This document shows, piece after piece, positions 1-9,813 of a stretch of 64,000 nucleotides of DNA; the first letter of the stretch is position 1; every line of letters begins with the position of its first letter. The notes under the pieces were generated by a model. That model was given only the letters and a program-made list of their open reading frames with translations, was not told the DNA's origin and searched no databases. Position numbers and translations under genes: made by a program. Source of the stretch: Latilactobacillus graminis DSM 20719 (GTDB lineage: Bacteria > Bacillota > Bacilli > Lactobacillales > Lactobacillaceae); assembly GCF_001436415.1 (NCBI RefSeq), contig NZ_AYZB01000001.1, positions 62,001 through 126,000 of the forward strand. Reading direction: 5' to 3'.

Positions 1-1703
1 TGTTTCAAGCCAATATCGACTTTAGCTAAGCCAGCTGTTAACGTATCAATTGCTTGGGTCGCACCATTTAATGCTAATGGTGCTTGGTCTTGACTTGCCA
101 TCTTAGCGATACCGGCTTTTAGTTGCGCCATATTATCGGCAGTCTTCGCTAATTCATCTGAAACGGCTTGTAATTGTGCACCGTTATCACTCATGTAACT
201 GCCCATAACTCCCAAGTTTGCTTGCAACGCCTTCATATTAGTGCCCGACGACTGTAATTGATTCCCAGCGTTCATTAAATCATTTTTAGCTGCTGCCCCA
301 ATCTCTTCCATTGCACTTCGAATCTCAGGATTTTTTACTAAGAACACGAGAAATGTCATATTACTTCGCGCTAAATCATTTAACTTTTGTAATTGAGCCC
401 CAGCATCTTGTAAACTGCTAGCAACACTGGTTGCTTGATTAGCATTATAGACCTTATCATTGATTTGACTTAAATTCGTACCACTATCTTGTAAAAGAGC
501 ACCCGCTTCTTTTGTGTTATCAGCAATTTTTAATAGATCCGCTTTAATCATTTCAGAATTATCATTATTTGAATGATTGACTTTTTGATCAAGTGCTTGA
601 ATTCCGTTATTTAGATCGTCCAGCCCGCTTTTTAATTGTATTAATTGATCACCGTTATCATTCAGGCTTGTTTCTATTTCATCTGCAGCTGCAGTTAATT
701 TTTCCCGCAATTGCTGGGTGCCAGCGGTTAATTGATTAACGCCGCCATTGATCTGTTGACCGCCAGCAATCAAGCTTTGATTATTGACAGCCAGTTGATT
801 CAATCCACCGTTAATTTGGCTTGCCCCATTTGTATAATCACTCAAACCGGTTGTCAGTTGTTGCACACCGCTTTGCAGTGGCTCTGTTTTACTGGCTAAC
901 TGTTGCAGCCCCGTTGACAGCTGACTCCCACCGGTTGTTAATTGTTGCACGCCACTTTGCAGCGGCTCTGTTTTGCCAGCCAGTGTTTGTAACCCATCGG
1001 ATAGTTGACTAGACCCGTTTGTTAACTGTTGCACACCACTTTGCAAAGGCGCGCTACCATCTACTAGTTGTTGGGTGCCTTTGTGGAGCACGTTTAAATT
1101 ATCATAAATTTGCTGACTACCATCTGATAATTGACCAGCCGCTGTATTTAACTGCTGAACACCGGTACTAGCTTCTTGTACGCCACTCCCTAACGTCCCG
1201 ATTGCGCCCAGAAGTGCTTGATTATAAGCCTCTTGAATCTTCTGAACAACACTTCCTTTCATCTGGTTAACGACTTGCGTTGTAATCATCCCAGCCAAGT
1301 AGTTGTTTTTCTGTGAAGCTTCAATCTTTAACAAACTAACCTTTGGCGACTTGTCTAATGCGGTCGTTGCATTTTTGGAAAAATCTTTAGGCAAGACAAC
1401 TTGCATCGCATATCGCCCGCTAGCTAAATTTTGTCGGGCCTCTTTGGCACTCACAAATTGCCAATCGACTTGATGATCGTTGCGTAAGGTTTTTAAAACT
1501 TGTTGGCCAACTGCAACTTGCTTACCTTTAAAGTTAGCTGGTCGGTCTTGGTTCACCACAGCAACCTTCATATTTTTAATATTGGTCGTCTGTTCATACT
1601 TAATAAAATTAAAAGTGACTAGCAATAATAAAATGGGAATTAAGCAAATCATAATGACCAACCCACCTAATTTCATTTTGTTCTCTCTCCAATTGCCAAA
1701 CAT
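1..1703 (-). CDS. YhgE/Pip family membrane protein, N-terminal part (partial)
   Basis: The frame is open from an ATG at 1703 (GGGGAGA ribosome binding site) to the window edge, so only about the first 567 residues are seen. A basic N-terminus leads into a membrane segment at about residues 10-30, followed by a long extracellular-type region rich in Gln, Ser, Thr and Gly with repeated 'LxxGxxQLxxG' heptad-like units. This is the layout of YhgE/Pip proteins (phage infection protein relatives), which have one N-terminal and several C-terminal membrane helices around a coiled-coil-like ectodomain. The C-terminal helices lie outside the window. Roughly three near-identical 28-residue units occur at 840-1090. 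Function in lactobacilli is uncertain: phage receptor, export and type VII secretion links have been proposed for the family. Confidence 0.85.
   Translation of the reverse strand, partial: MFGNWRENKMKLGGLVIMICLIPILLLLVTFNFIKYEQTTNIKNMKVAVVNQDRPANFKGKQVAVGQQVLKTLRNDHQVDWQFVSAKEARQNLASGRYAMQVVLPKDFSKNATTALDKSPKVSLLKIEASQKNNYLAGMITTQVVNQMKGSVVQKIQEAYNQALLGAIGTLGSGVQEASTGVQQLNTAAGQLSDGSQQIYDNLNVLHKGTQQLVDGSAPLQSGVQQLTNGSSQLSDGLQTLAGKTEPLQSGVQQLTTGGSQLSTGLQQLASKTEPLQSGVQQLTTGLSDYTNGASQINGGLNQLAVNNQSLIAGGQQINGGVNQLTAGTQQLREKLTAAADEIETSLNDNGDQLIQLKSGLDDLNNGIQALDQKVNHSNNDNSEMIKADLLKIADNTKEAGALLQDSGTNLSQINDKVYNANQATSVASSLQDAGAQLQKLNDLARSNMTFLVFLVKNPEIRSAMEEIGAAAKNDLMNAGNQLQSSGTNMKALQANLGVMGSYMSDNGAQLQAVSDELAKTADNMAQLKAGIAKMASQDQAPLALNGATQAIDTLTAGLAKVDIGLK
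840..1095 (-). repeat. 84-bp tandem coding repeat in the YhgE/Pip gene
   Basis: The block reading 'ccgctttgcagtggctctg' on the + strand recurs at 868, 952 and 1036 with exact 84-bp spacing and a few substitutions. It encodes 28-residue units containing LQSGVQQLT. The period is a multiple of three, so copy number can change without loss of frame. Confidence 0.8.
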
Positions 1704-1830
1704 CGTTTTCTCCCCTTTTTTGTATACGTCATAAACATTACATATGATATTGCTTTATTCGATGAATGTCAACGACTAGTAAAGTGCATGAACTGTTTTC
1801 AGAATAACCCTGCTTCAGCATTTTTATATT

Positions 1831-1862
1831 AAAAAAAGCGTCCAACCACCAAGGTTGGACGC
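1831..1862 (-). terminator. Intrinsic terminator after veg
   Basis: A perfect 10-bp inverted repeat (gcgtccaacc / ggttggacgc, 5-nt loop) is followed on the minus strand by a run of seven T. It lies 20 bp past the veg stop codon. Confidence 0.9.
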
Positions 1863-1881
1863 TACATAATTCTTTTATTTA

Positions 1882-2133
1882 CTATAGAACAATTGGTTTT
1901 TCATCAAACTCTATTTCAATCGATTTAGTCAACAAATCAGCATAACTGTATGAAACACGTTCAAAAGCATTTTCATCCTGATCTAAATCGACTACAAATA
2001 CTGCTGGAAAGGTTTCTTTCAGAATTCCCTTTCGCTTTGTTACTTTTTTGCGCCCAGCTTGAGCGACAACCATTAACTTGTCTCCGATATGCCCATCGAG
2101 ACCGTTCTTAATATTGGCAAGTGTGGTTGGCAT
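1882..2133 (-). CDS. veg: Veg family protein
   Basis: The 83-residue product matches the Veg family (DUF1021) over its full usual length, with the typical N-terminus MPTTLANIKN and a central basic GRKKVTKRKG stretch. In Bacillus subtilis Veg stimulates biofilm matrix expression by interfering with SinR; the role in lactobacilli is not known. It follows rsmA in the same direction, as in many Firmicutes, and ends at its own terminator. The start is set by GAGGTG 8 nt upstream of the ATG at 2133. Confidence 0.93.
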   Translation of the reverse strand: MPTTLANIKNGLDGHIGDKLMVVAQAGRKKVTKRKGILKETFPAVFVVDLDQDENAFERVSYSYADLLTKSIEIEFDEKPIVL

Positions 2134-2217
2134 TATGCTTCACCTCTTCGCAATATAGTATACCATATAAACTTGTAATTTGCAATTATACCATTGTAGC
2201 AGTTAATTGGCAATTAC

Positions 2218-3111
2218 TTACTGCGCTTTTTTGATAAAAATTGATTGCTGATTTAAAGCATCACTTAATTGAGCAAATTGTTGGATACTCAACTGCTCAG
2301 CTCGTGAACTAGGTGCAATCTCAACCGCTTCTAAAGCAATCGTTAAAGCAGCTTTAACTTCTTCTTGTTTACCGAATTGATTTTGTAAATTATTCCATAA
2401 GGTTTTCCGACGCTGAGCAAAAGCCCCGCGAACTAACTGGTCAAATAAAGTTTGATTAGTAACTGTTACTAGCGGCTCTTGACGCCCCACTAACTCAACA
2501 ATGGCTGAATCCACATTCGGTTGTGGCATGAAGGCCGTCTTTGGTACGATAAAAGCCAAGTTCACTTGTGAATGCAGTTGAACTGCAATACTTAAGGATC
2601 CATATGCTTTTGAGCCTGGTACGGCGTTAATTCGTTCCGCCACTTCTTTTTGCATCATTAAAACCATCCGATTAATTGGTAAGCCAGCTTCTAGCAAGTG
2701 CAACATGATTGGCGTCGTAATGTAATATGGCAAATTAGCCACAATCTTAAGATTATGTTGCCCATCAAACTGTTCAGCAATGATCGTCTTTAAATCCGCT
2801 TCAAGAATATCTTGGTTTAAAACTGTCACATTGTGATAATGATTCAAGGTATCTTTCAAAACGGGCATCAACCGGGCATCAATTTCAAAGCTTAAAACAC
2901 GATGTGCCTTTCGGGCGATTTGCTCAGTTAATGAGCCAATTCCAGGACCAATTTCAATCACATCATCGTCTTTAGTAATATCACCAGCCGCTACGATTTG
3001 TTTCAAAATAGTGATGTTGGTTAAAAAATTTTGACCAAGGCTTTTCTTAAACTTAAAGCCGTAGCGTTTGAGAATTTTCCGGGTACGCTCGGGATTTGCA
3101 ATATCTTCCAT
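2218..3111 (-). CDS. rsmA: 16S rRNA dimethyladenosine transferase
   Basis: This 297-residue RsmA/KsgA dimethylates the two adjacent adenosines in the 3'-terminal helix of 16S rRNA late in 30S assembly. The SAM-binding motif I (EIGPGIGS, residues 53-60) and the catalytic NLPYY motif (126-130) are intact, and the N-terminal 'KSLGQNFL' is typical. Loss of this enzyme gives kasugamycin resistance in other bacteria. The gene starts one base after the rnmV stop codon with AGGAGA in front, so the two are translated together. The order tatD-rnmV-rsmA-veg is the conserved Firmicute order. Confidence 0.97.
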   Translation of the reverse strand: MEDIANPERTRKILKRYGFKFKKSLGQNFLTNITILKQIVAAGDITKDDDVIEIGPGIGSLTEQIARKAHRVLSFEIDARLMPVLKDTLNHYHNVTVLNQDILEADLKTIIAEQFDGQHNLKIVANLPYYITTPIMLHLLEAGLPINRMVLMMQKEVAERINAVPGSKAYGSLSIAVQLHSQVNLAFIVPKTAFMPQPNVDSAIVELVGRQEPLVTVTNQTLFDQLVRGAFAQRRKTLWNNLQNQFGKQEEVKAALTIALEAVEIAPSSRAEQLSIQQFAQLSDALNQQSIFIKKAQ

Positions 3112-3112
3112 C

Positions 3113-3682
3113 TTAATCTCCTAATTCTTGTTTAATTTGTAATAGTGCGGTACCAAATTCAGCTTGCGTCACTTGGAACATCTTGAGGCGCTTGTAAAGT
3201 TGTTTACTGTTGGTATAACCGATGTGTAAAATCTCGCCTAGTAATTCACGGCGCCGCTTCGAATCGGCACCGGCAATCAAGCCAGCCGTCAATAGATCAG
3301 ATTGGCTGATTTGTTCGTCTGCTTCTTCATCTTGCGTCAATAGATGTTCAAGTGCTTGGATAATCGCGGCCGGCTTTGCGTGTTCAATGCCTAAACTACC
3401 GCCCGCTTTTTCAGGCCGCGCTTCTGTCCGTGGTAAAAAGGCGTGTTCGACGCCCGGCACATTTTGAGAGATAATTTTACGAATCTTCTCGCCATGAAAA
3501 TCGGGATCGGTGAAGACAATTACACCGCGTTTTTCTTGGGCAAGCGCAATTTTTTCGATAATTTCTTCATTGATTGCTGAACCGCGTGTTTCGATGGTAG
3601 CAACATCTGGAAAAACTTCCCGTAACCGCTTCGTATCGTCGCGCCCTTCAACAACAATCACTTCTTGAATTGTTTTTTTCAT
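3113..3682 (-). CDS. rnmV: Ribonuclease M5
   Basis: A 189-residue Toprim-domain nuclease that matures 5S rRNA precursors in low-GC Gram-positives. The Toprim glutamate motif (VVEGRDD, residues 10-16) and the DPDF aspartate motif (58-61) are visible. Its ATG overlaps the tatD stop by 4 bp (ATGA), with AGGAG just upstream, which indicates coupled translation. Length and neighbours match the family. Confidence 0.95.
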   Translation of the reverse strand: MKKTIQEVIVVEGRDDTKRLREVFPDVATIETRGSAINEEIIEKIALAQEKRGVIVFTDPDFHGEKIRKIISQNVPGVEHAFLPRTEARPEKAGGSLGIEHAKPAAIIQALEHLLTQDEEADEQISQSDLLTAGLIAGADSKRRRELLGEILHIGYTNSKQLYKRLKMFQVTQAEFGTALLQIKQELGD

Positions 3683-4455
3683 AGTGCTCCTAACTTAAAA
3701 ATCCGATGGGCATTCGCATATGTTGCTGCCGCAATTTCTTCTGGTGCCTCATCTTTAAGTTTAGCAATCGCTTCTACCACATACCGTGTGTAGCCTGGTT
3801 GATTCTGCTTCCCGCGATAAGGAGTCGGCGTTAGATAAGGGGCATCGGTTTCAACTAACATCACATCCAAGGGACATGCTTGGGCTGCTTGATGGACATC
3901 GTGCGCGTTCTTAAAACTGACCACACCACTAAATGAAATCTGCATGCCAAGATCCATAAAGCGTTTCATCCATTCAACATCGCCGTTAAAACTGTGGATA
4001 ATCCCACCAAAATCGCGGACATCAGTTTCCTTTAGAATCTTATAAGTATCTTCTAACGCATCCCGCGTGTGCACTGAAATTGGCAAATGCAGGGATTTAG
4101 CAATCTCGATTTGCCGTGCAAAAACGGTTTGTTGCACCTCACGGGGTGAAGTATCCCAATGATAATCCAAACCGATCTCACCTAATGCCACCACTTCTGG
4201 CCGCTGTAATTGGTCAATCAGTAAGGTTTCTTCAGCCTTATGGTAATCCTTGGCTGATTCAGGATGCCAGCCGATAATCGCTGACAACGGCTCATATTGC
4301 GCCGCTAAACGTAACGCGCCCTCATTTAAAATTGGATCTGAACCAACAATTGCCATTTCAACAACGCCCAGTTCAGCCGCTTGCGCGATAAAATCTGCTT
4401 CATGCCCCGCATACGGGGTATCGTTCAAATGCGTATGTGAATCAAAAATTTGCAT
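3679..4455 (-). CDS. tatD: TatD family metal-dependent DNase
   Basis: A 258-residue TIM-barrel hydrolase of the TatD family, which are magnesium-dependent 3'-5' exonucleases acting on DNA and RNA. The first metal site HTH (His7 and His9), the GEIGLDYH glutamate motif in the middle and the late 'VETDAPYL' aspartate motif are all present. It is preceded by AAAGGAG, 170 bp from metG, and starts the overlapping tatD-rnmV-rsmA cluster. Confidence 0.95.
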   Translation of the reverse strand: MQIFDSHTHLNDTPYAGHEADFIAQAAELGVVEMAIVGSDPILNEGALRLAAQYEPLSAIIGWHPESAKDYHKAEETLLIDQLQRPEVVALGEIGLDYHWDTSPREVQQTVFARQIEIAKSLHLPISVHTRDALEDTYKILKETDVRDFGGIIHSFNGDVEWMKRFMDLGMQISFSGVVSFKNAHDVHQAAQACPLDVMLVETDAPYLTPTPYRGKQNQPGYTRYVVEAIAKLKDEAPEEIAAATYANAHRIFKLGAL

Positions 4456-4520
4456 TTTAATCTCCTTTTAGGGTCCTCGTTTTGACAGCAAAACCGTTTC
4501 AAACACACGCTAAATGTATT

Positions 4521-4544
4521 GCTTAACGACATTTAGCAAATCAG
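4521..4544 (-). repeat. Copy 1 of a short dispersed intergenic repeat
   Basis: Twenty-four bases (gcttaacgacatttagcaaa plus tcag) recur at 9728-9751 with two mismatches. Both copies lie in non-coding spacers of minus-strand gene clusters. This copy is also one arm of a local inverted repeat (gctaaatgt / acatttagc), which could form a hairpin. Only two copies were noticed, so this is a candidate family. Confidence 0.4.
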
Positions 4545-4624
4545 GTTAATATTCAGAAAAGGACCAAAAGGCCTACAGAATGCACATGCCTTTTAGCCCT
4601 TTTGCCGTTTCTGTTATTTCTAAA

Positions 4625-6670
<2,046 letters not shown>

Positions 6671-6675
6671 TTAAT

Positions 6676-6704
6676 TAAAAAAACGAGAATTGCAACAATT
6701 CTCG
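6676..6704 (-). terminator. Terminator-like hairpin in the metG leader
   Basis: A perfect 9-bp stem (cgagaattg / caattctcg, 3-nt loop) is followed on the minus strand by seven T. It ends only 18 bp before the metG ATG, so it lies inside the transcript if the promoter at 6737-6765 is used. It may end transcripts from the upstream DUF72 gene, or act as an attenuator of metG. Confidence 0.75.
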
Positions 6705-6736
6705 ACTTGCTTAAATAATGCCATATAAGTAATCAA

Positions 6737-6765
6737 AGTATAGCACAAAAGAGCAGTCATTTAAA
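6737..6765 (-). promoter_or_regulatory. Putative metG promoter
   Basis: On the minus strand a TATACT -10 box is preceded by TGC (extended -10) and, 17 nt further up, by TTTAAA as a weak -35. The predicted start is near 6730, giving a leader of about 70 nt that contains the hairpin at 6684-6704. Confidence 0.5.
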
Positions 6766-6788
6766 CGACAACTCACACTAAGCCTGCA

Positions 6789-7634
6789 TTAAAATAAATC
6801 AATCTGTTCGGGGGCTTTCGGGGCTAAATCCGGAAATTCTAGTCCAAGTAATTGTTGTAATTGCAAAGCATTATCCGCAGCATCCCCACCAGAATTATTG
6901 TTAAAAATAACGGCAACTTGTTCCGCTTGATTTTTAATCTGCCGCACAGCATCCGCAAAAAATTGTAATTCATCTTGATTATAACGATACAATGTTCGTT
7001 GCTGGCGCCATTGTGCACCTGGATTCTGCCATCCGGCCATATTGCGGCCATGCAAGCGCAACATCGCAAACGCCGAATTGGTGACAACCGGTTCAAACGG
7101 CACACTGTTCGTCGGTGTTTGCGCTTCGTCTGTGATAACGTGTGTCATGTTTAACTGGTTCAAAAAGGCATACATTTGTTGCTTAAAGGCGGCATCGTAC
7201 CACGATTGATGCCGGAATTCGACAGCAATTGGCACATCCGGTAACCACGCGCGAATTTGTCGTAAATACTGACTATTTTCCTGATTAAGTTGGAAAAATG
7301 GCGGAAACTGAAATAAAACTGCCTGTAATTGACCAGCTCCAATCAACGGTTCAATCGATTGGCGGTAACGCACAAACAATTCTTTTTCAGTACTCGTGAA
7401 CTCGGCATAGTCTGCTTGGCGGGTCATCGCTTGATGCGCTTTGACGATGAATTGAAAGCTGCTTGGTACTTGCGACAACCAATTCGTACTAACCGTTGGT
7501 GCTTGCAGTGCATAATAAAAACTATCAACTTCAACCACTGGTAAAAATTGTGCGTAATCATTCAATGTTAACTGCTTTTTAGTCGGTATCAGTGATTGAT
7601 GTTCCGACCAAGTTGTTAAACCAATCGTTATCAA
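6789..7634 (-). CDS. DUF72 domain protein (YecE-like)
   Basis: The product belongs to the DUF72/YecE family: it has the N-terminal 'GLTTWSEH' strand, 'EVDSFYYA', the central 'QFPPFF', 'AVEFRHQSWY' and the late 'VIFNNNSGGDAADNA' motif. These proteins adopt a TIM-barrel fold and no reaction is established. I place the start at TTG 7634 because AGGGG lies 8 nt upstream; the in-frame GTG at 7643 would overlap that site. That gives 281 residues. It lies 11 bp after the small membrane protein gene and is probably cotranscribed with it and the Nudix gene. Confidence 0.88.
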   Translation of the reverse strand: MITIGLTTWSEHQSLIPTKKQLTLNDYAQFLPVVEVDSFYYALQAPTVSTNWLSQVPSSFQFIVKAHQAMTRQADYAEFTSTEKELFVRYRQSIEPLIGAGQLQAVLFQFPPFFQLNQENSQYLRQIRAWLPDVPIAVEFRHQSWYDAAFKQQMYAFLNQLNMTHVITDEAQTPTNSVPFEPVVTNSAFAMLRLHGRNMAGWQNPGAQWRQQRTLYRYNQDELQFFADAVRQIKNQAEQVAVIFNNNSGGDAADNALQLQQLLGLEFPDLAPKAPEQIDLF

Positions 7635-7645
7635 GTCTGACACCC

Positions 7646-7969
7646 CTAAAAGCGTTGAAATTTTTGAATGAATAAAGCTTCTTGCTCGGTTAAGTCTTTT
7701 AACGATGCGATCAATTGTTGTCCCATTCGTTTATAATTTAGCCGAATTTGCGATAAACTGAGGTCAATTGCTAACAATAAGAACATTAAACTAATTGCTC
7801 GGCCTTCGGTAAATGAAACCCCCAAAAATTCAACCTGATCCGTTGCTGCCAGAAATTTAAAAATAACGTATAACGAAAATACTTCTTCGATGACGCGCAT
7901 AAAACGAACGCCTTGTAATTTCTTTTTTAAAACCATCAAGACCATCAACGTCTGATCTTTTGTCATCAT
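7646..7969 (-). CDS. Small unknown protein with hydrophobic segments
   Basis: A 107-residue product I do not recognise. It has a hydrophobic patch at about 27-40 (FSLYVIFKFLA) and a clear candidate membrane helix at about 57-70 (AISLMFLLLAIDLSL), then a basic, glutamine-rich tail. Its ATG overlaps the Nudix stop by 4 bp (ATGA) and has GGAGAGG 7 nt upstream, so it is very likely translated. The tight spacing on both sides places it in a Nudix - unknown - DUF72 operon. Confidence 0.7.
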   Translation of the reverse strand: MMTKDQTLMVLMVLKKKLQGVRFMRVIEEVFSLYVIFKFLAATDQVEFLGVSFTEGRAISLMFLLLAIDLSLSQIRLNYKRMGQQLIASLKDLTEQEALFIQKFQRF

Positions 7970-8478
7970 AGTGTTTCCTCTCCTTCTCTTGGCTTAGTAA
8001 TTGGGCTTGCTTCGAAGAAAATCATCTGATCTTCATGAAAATCCGTGTGATACTGATTGAGCTGACCGCTTAAAACGGTTGGTAGAATGGCCCGTAAGTC
8101 GGCCACTATCCCTTGATTATCAGTATCTTGTACCCACTCTGGTTCAAATAATTGTAATACCCCTTCGCGCATCCCCACCGGATAAAGTGGTAGTTGCACC
8201 GTTGGTAAAATATCGACCAGAAAAATATCAATCGGCGCAATCGGTGCACCATCAATATGCCAATCAATCCAGCCTACATTTTGAAGGGTGTATTGGTTGG
8301 TCTGTAGTCCGGTTTCTTCAAACAACTCCCGCTGCATGCCACTGACTGGCGTCTCATCGGGTTCTGTTTTACCCCCAATACCATTCCAAAGCCCAGCAAA
8401 TGGCGGCTTAATCCGATTCAATAATAGTAATGTCCCGCGATAGCGAATTACCGCTAAATTATAGCGTCGTTTAGTCAC
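7966..8478 (-). CDS. Nudix hydrolase
   Basis: A 170-residue Nudix protein with an intact box at residues 36-58 (G-x5-E-x7-REL-x-EETGL), which binds magnesium for pyrophosphohydrolysis. The family includes 8-oxo-dGTP diphosphatases (MutT) and enzymes for other nucleotides; the substrate cannot be read from sequence. The N-terminus 'AVIRYRGTLLLLNR' resembles MutT-type clean-up enzymes. It is the first gene of a three-gene overlapping set with the small membrane protein and DUF72 gene. Confidence 0.9.
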   Translation of the reverse strand: MTKRRYNLAVIRYRGTLLLLNRIKPPFAGLWNGIGGKTEPDETPVSGMQRELFEETGLQTNQYTLQNVGWIDWHIDGAPIAPIDIFLVDILPTVQLPLYPVGMREGVLQLFEPEWVQDTDNQGIVADLRAILPTVLSGQLNQYHTDFHEDQMIFFEASPITKPREGEETL

Positions 8479-8657
8479 AGTTCAAGCGCCTCACATCTCA
8501 TAAATTAGTTTCATTTTAGCATATTAAAGAAAAGCGTGCTGAGTTGAACGGGTTGGCTTTGAGGATTAACAAAAAATGAAGATTATGGCGTTTCTCAACC
8601 ATGATTTCCATTTTTAGATTAAGCGAAAGTTGTTACATGCCAAAGCACGTTTCCATC

Positions 8658-8689
8658 AAAAAAGAGCGGCCCGTCTCCGATTCGCTCTT
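8658..8689 (-). terminator. Intrinsic terminator after the chorismate mutase-like gene
   Basis: The arms aagagcg (8662-8668) and cgctctt (8683-8689) are followed on the minus strand by a T run. It sits just past the stop codon of the 95-residue gene. Confidence 0.7.
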
Positions 8690-8695
8690 CCCATA

Positions 8696-8983
8696 TTATT
8701 TTTCTTCTGCTTCTTTCATCGCCTTCATCAATCTTGCTTGATATTGTTTCGAAATTAAAATCAGCATTTGGTACAAATCTTTTACGTATGCTTCCAATGC
8801 TGGATCCTCAACTGCGGCCAGACGCGCATCCAGCACCGCTTTTTCGCGTTGGATATCGGTCAAGCCGATTCCTTGTTCATGCTTAATCGTCGCAATTTGC
8901 TTAATGGCTTGCATCCGTGCTTCGAATAAAGCCGCTAATTGGGCATCAATTACATCAATTTTTTGGTAGTGTTCCATTAACAT
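8696..8983 (-). CDS. Chorismate mutase (AroQ fold) family protein
   Basis: A 95-residue all-helical product matching the monofunctional AroQ/chorismate mutase II family: 'IDAQLAALFEARMQAIKQIATIK', then an 'REKAVLDARL' stretch. Chorismate mutase makes prephenate for Phe and Tyr synthesis. No other aromatic pathway gene is near; the upstream partner, 4 bp away, is a sirtuin. The catalytic set cannot be fully verified by eye, so it could be a chorismate-mutase-like protein of other role. The start has AGGAG 7 nt upstream. Confidence 0.8.
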   Translation of the reverse strand: MLMEHYQKIDVIDAQLAALFEARMQAIKQIATIKHEQGIGLTDIQREKAVLDARLAAVEDPALEAYVKDLYQMLILISKQYQARLMKAMKEAEEK

Positions 8984-8987
8984 GTGC

Positions 8988-9683
8988 TCACTCCTTAGTT
9001 GCTAGTGCAGCAAAAATGGTTGCCGCATCCGCTTGAATCATGGTGACTGGCATTTCAAACTGCAATATTTCTTGGTTAATCGCCACTAATTGAGCATCTG
9101 GGCAACGATCTTCAATTAAACTTGCAAAGGGGTACACACGAAATGATGTCCCAACCACCACAATTAAATCCGCCGCTTCAATCGCTTGAATGGCCTGTTC
9201 AATCACCGTCGGATCAATCGGTTCTTCATATAAGACAATGTCTGGCCGTAAAATACCGCCGCAGTTTTGATGATGCATATCGGTTAAATACGCTTGATAG
9301 GGCACAGATTGACCACACTTCTGGCAGGTAACACGGTATAAACTACCATGAAATTCAATCACATCTCGCGCGCCTGCTTTTGTGTGCAACCCATCAACAT
9401 TCTGGGTGATAATCTGCCCCTTTTGATTCGCAATTGTCGCCATCACTTGGTGAATGACATTGGGCTTCGCGTTTGGAAAATACATCTGCTGCGTAACAAA
9501 TTCATAAAAACTGGCTGGATGGGTGACCAAATTCGTGTGACTTAATAAATATTCTGGATTGGCTTGCTGATGATACAACCCCGTTTTCGATCGATAATCT
9601 GGAATGCCAGAAGCCGTTGATACCCCCGCACCCGTCAAGAAAACAACATGCTGGGCCACTTGCAACATTGATTTAAAAGTCAT
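8988..9683 (-). CDS. SIR2 family NAD-dependent protein deacylase
   Basis: A ~231-residue sirtuin that removes acyl groups from lysines using NAD. The GAGVSTASGIPDYRS motif, the catalytic FHGS histidine and the 'QNVDGLH' motif are intact. The zinc module reads CQKC, then HHQNC, so the usual second CxxC appears as HxxC; a His could still ligate zinc. The ATG at 9683 is preferred because GGAG lies 8 nt upstream; GTG 9692, ATG 9689 and GTG 9686 are in frame but too close to that site. It lies 4 bp before the chorismate mutase-like gene. Confidence 0.9.
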   Translation of the reverse strand: MTFKSMLQVAQHVVFLTGAGVSTASGIPDYRSKTGLYHQQANPEYLLSHTNLVTHPASFYEFVTQQMYFPNAKPNVIHQVMATIANQKGQIITQNVDGLHTKAGARDVIEFHGSLYRVTCQKCGQSVPYQAYLTDMHHQNCGGILRPDIVLYEEPIDPTVIEQAIQAIEAADLIVVVGTSFRVYPFASLIEDRCPDAQLVAINQEILQFEMPVTMIQADAATIFAALATKE

Positions 9684-9727
9684 CACCATCACTCCTTTTT
9701 AACATGCTTTTTGAAACTGATTCCTGC

Positions 9728-9751
9728 GCTTAACTACATTTGGCAAATCAG
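9728..9751 (-). repeat. Copy 2 of a short dispersed intergenic repeat
   Basis: Matches 22 of 24 bases of 4521-4544. It lies in the spacer between the HELLH-containing gene and the sirtuin gene. Confidence 0.4.
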
Positions 9752-9813
9752 CGATTGCATCGCTAATTCACTTCCCTGTGCTAATGCTCAAAAGATGCCC
9801 AACTTGAACGCAC

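Noticed and set aside
8479-8657. Spacer before the Nudix operon with repeats-like AT-rich text
   Set aside because: No copy elsewhere in the window and no hairpin or frame worth reporting.
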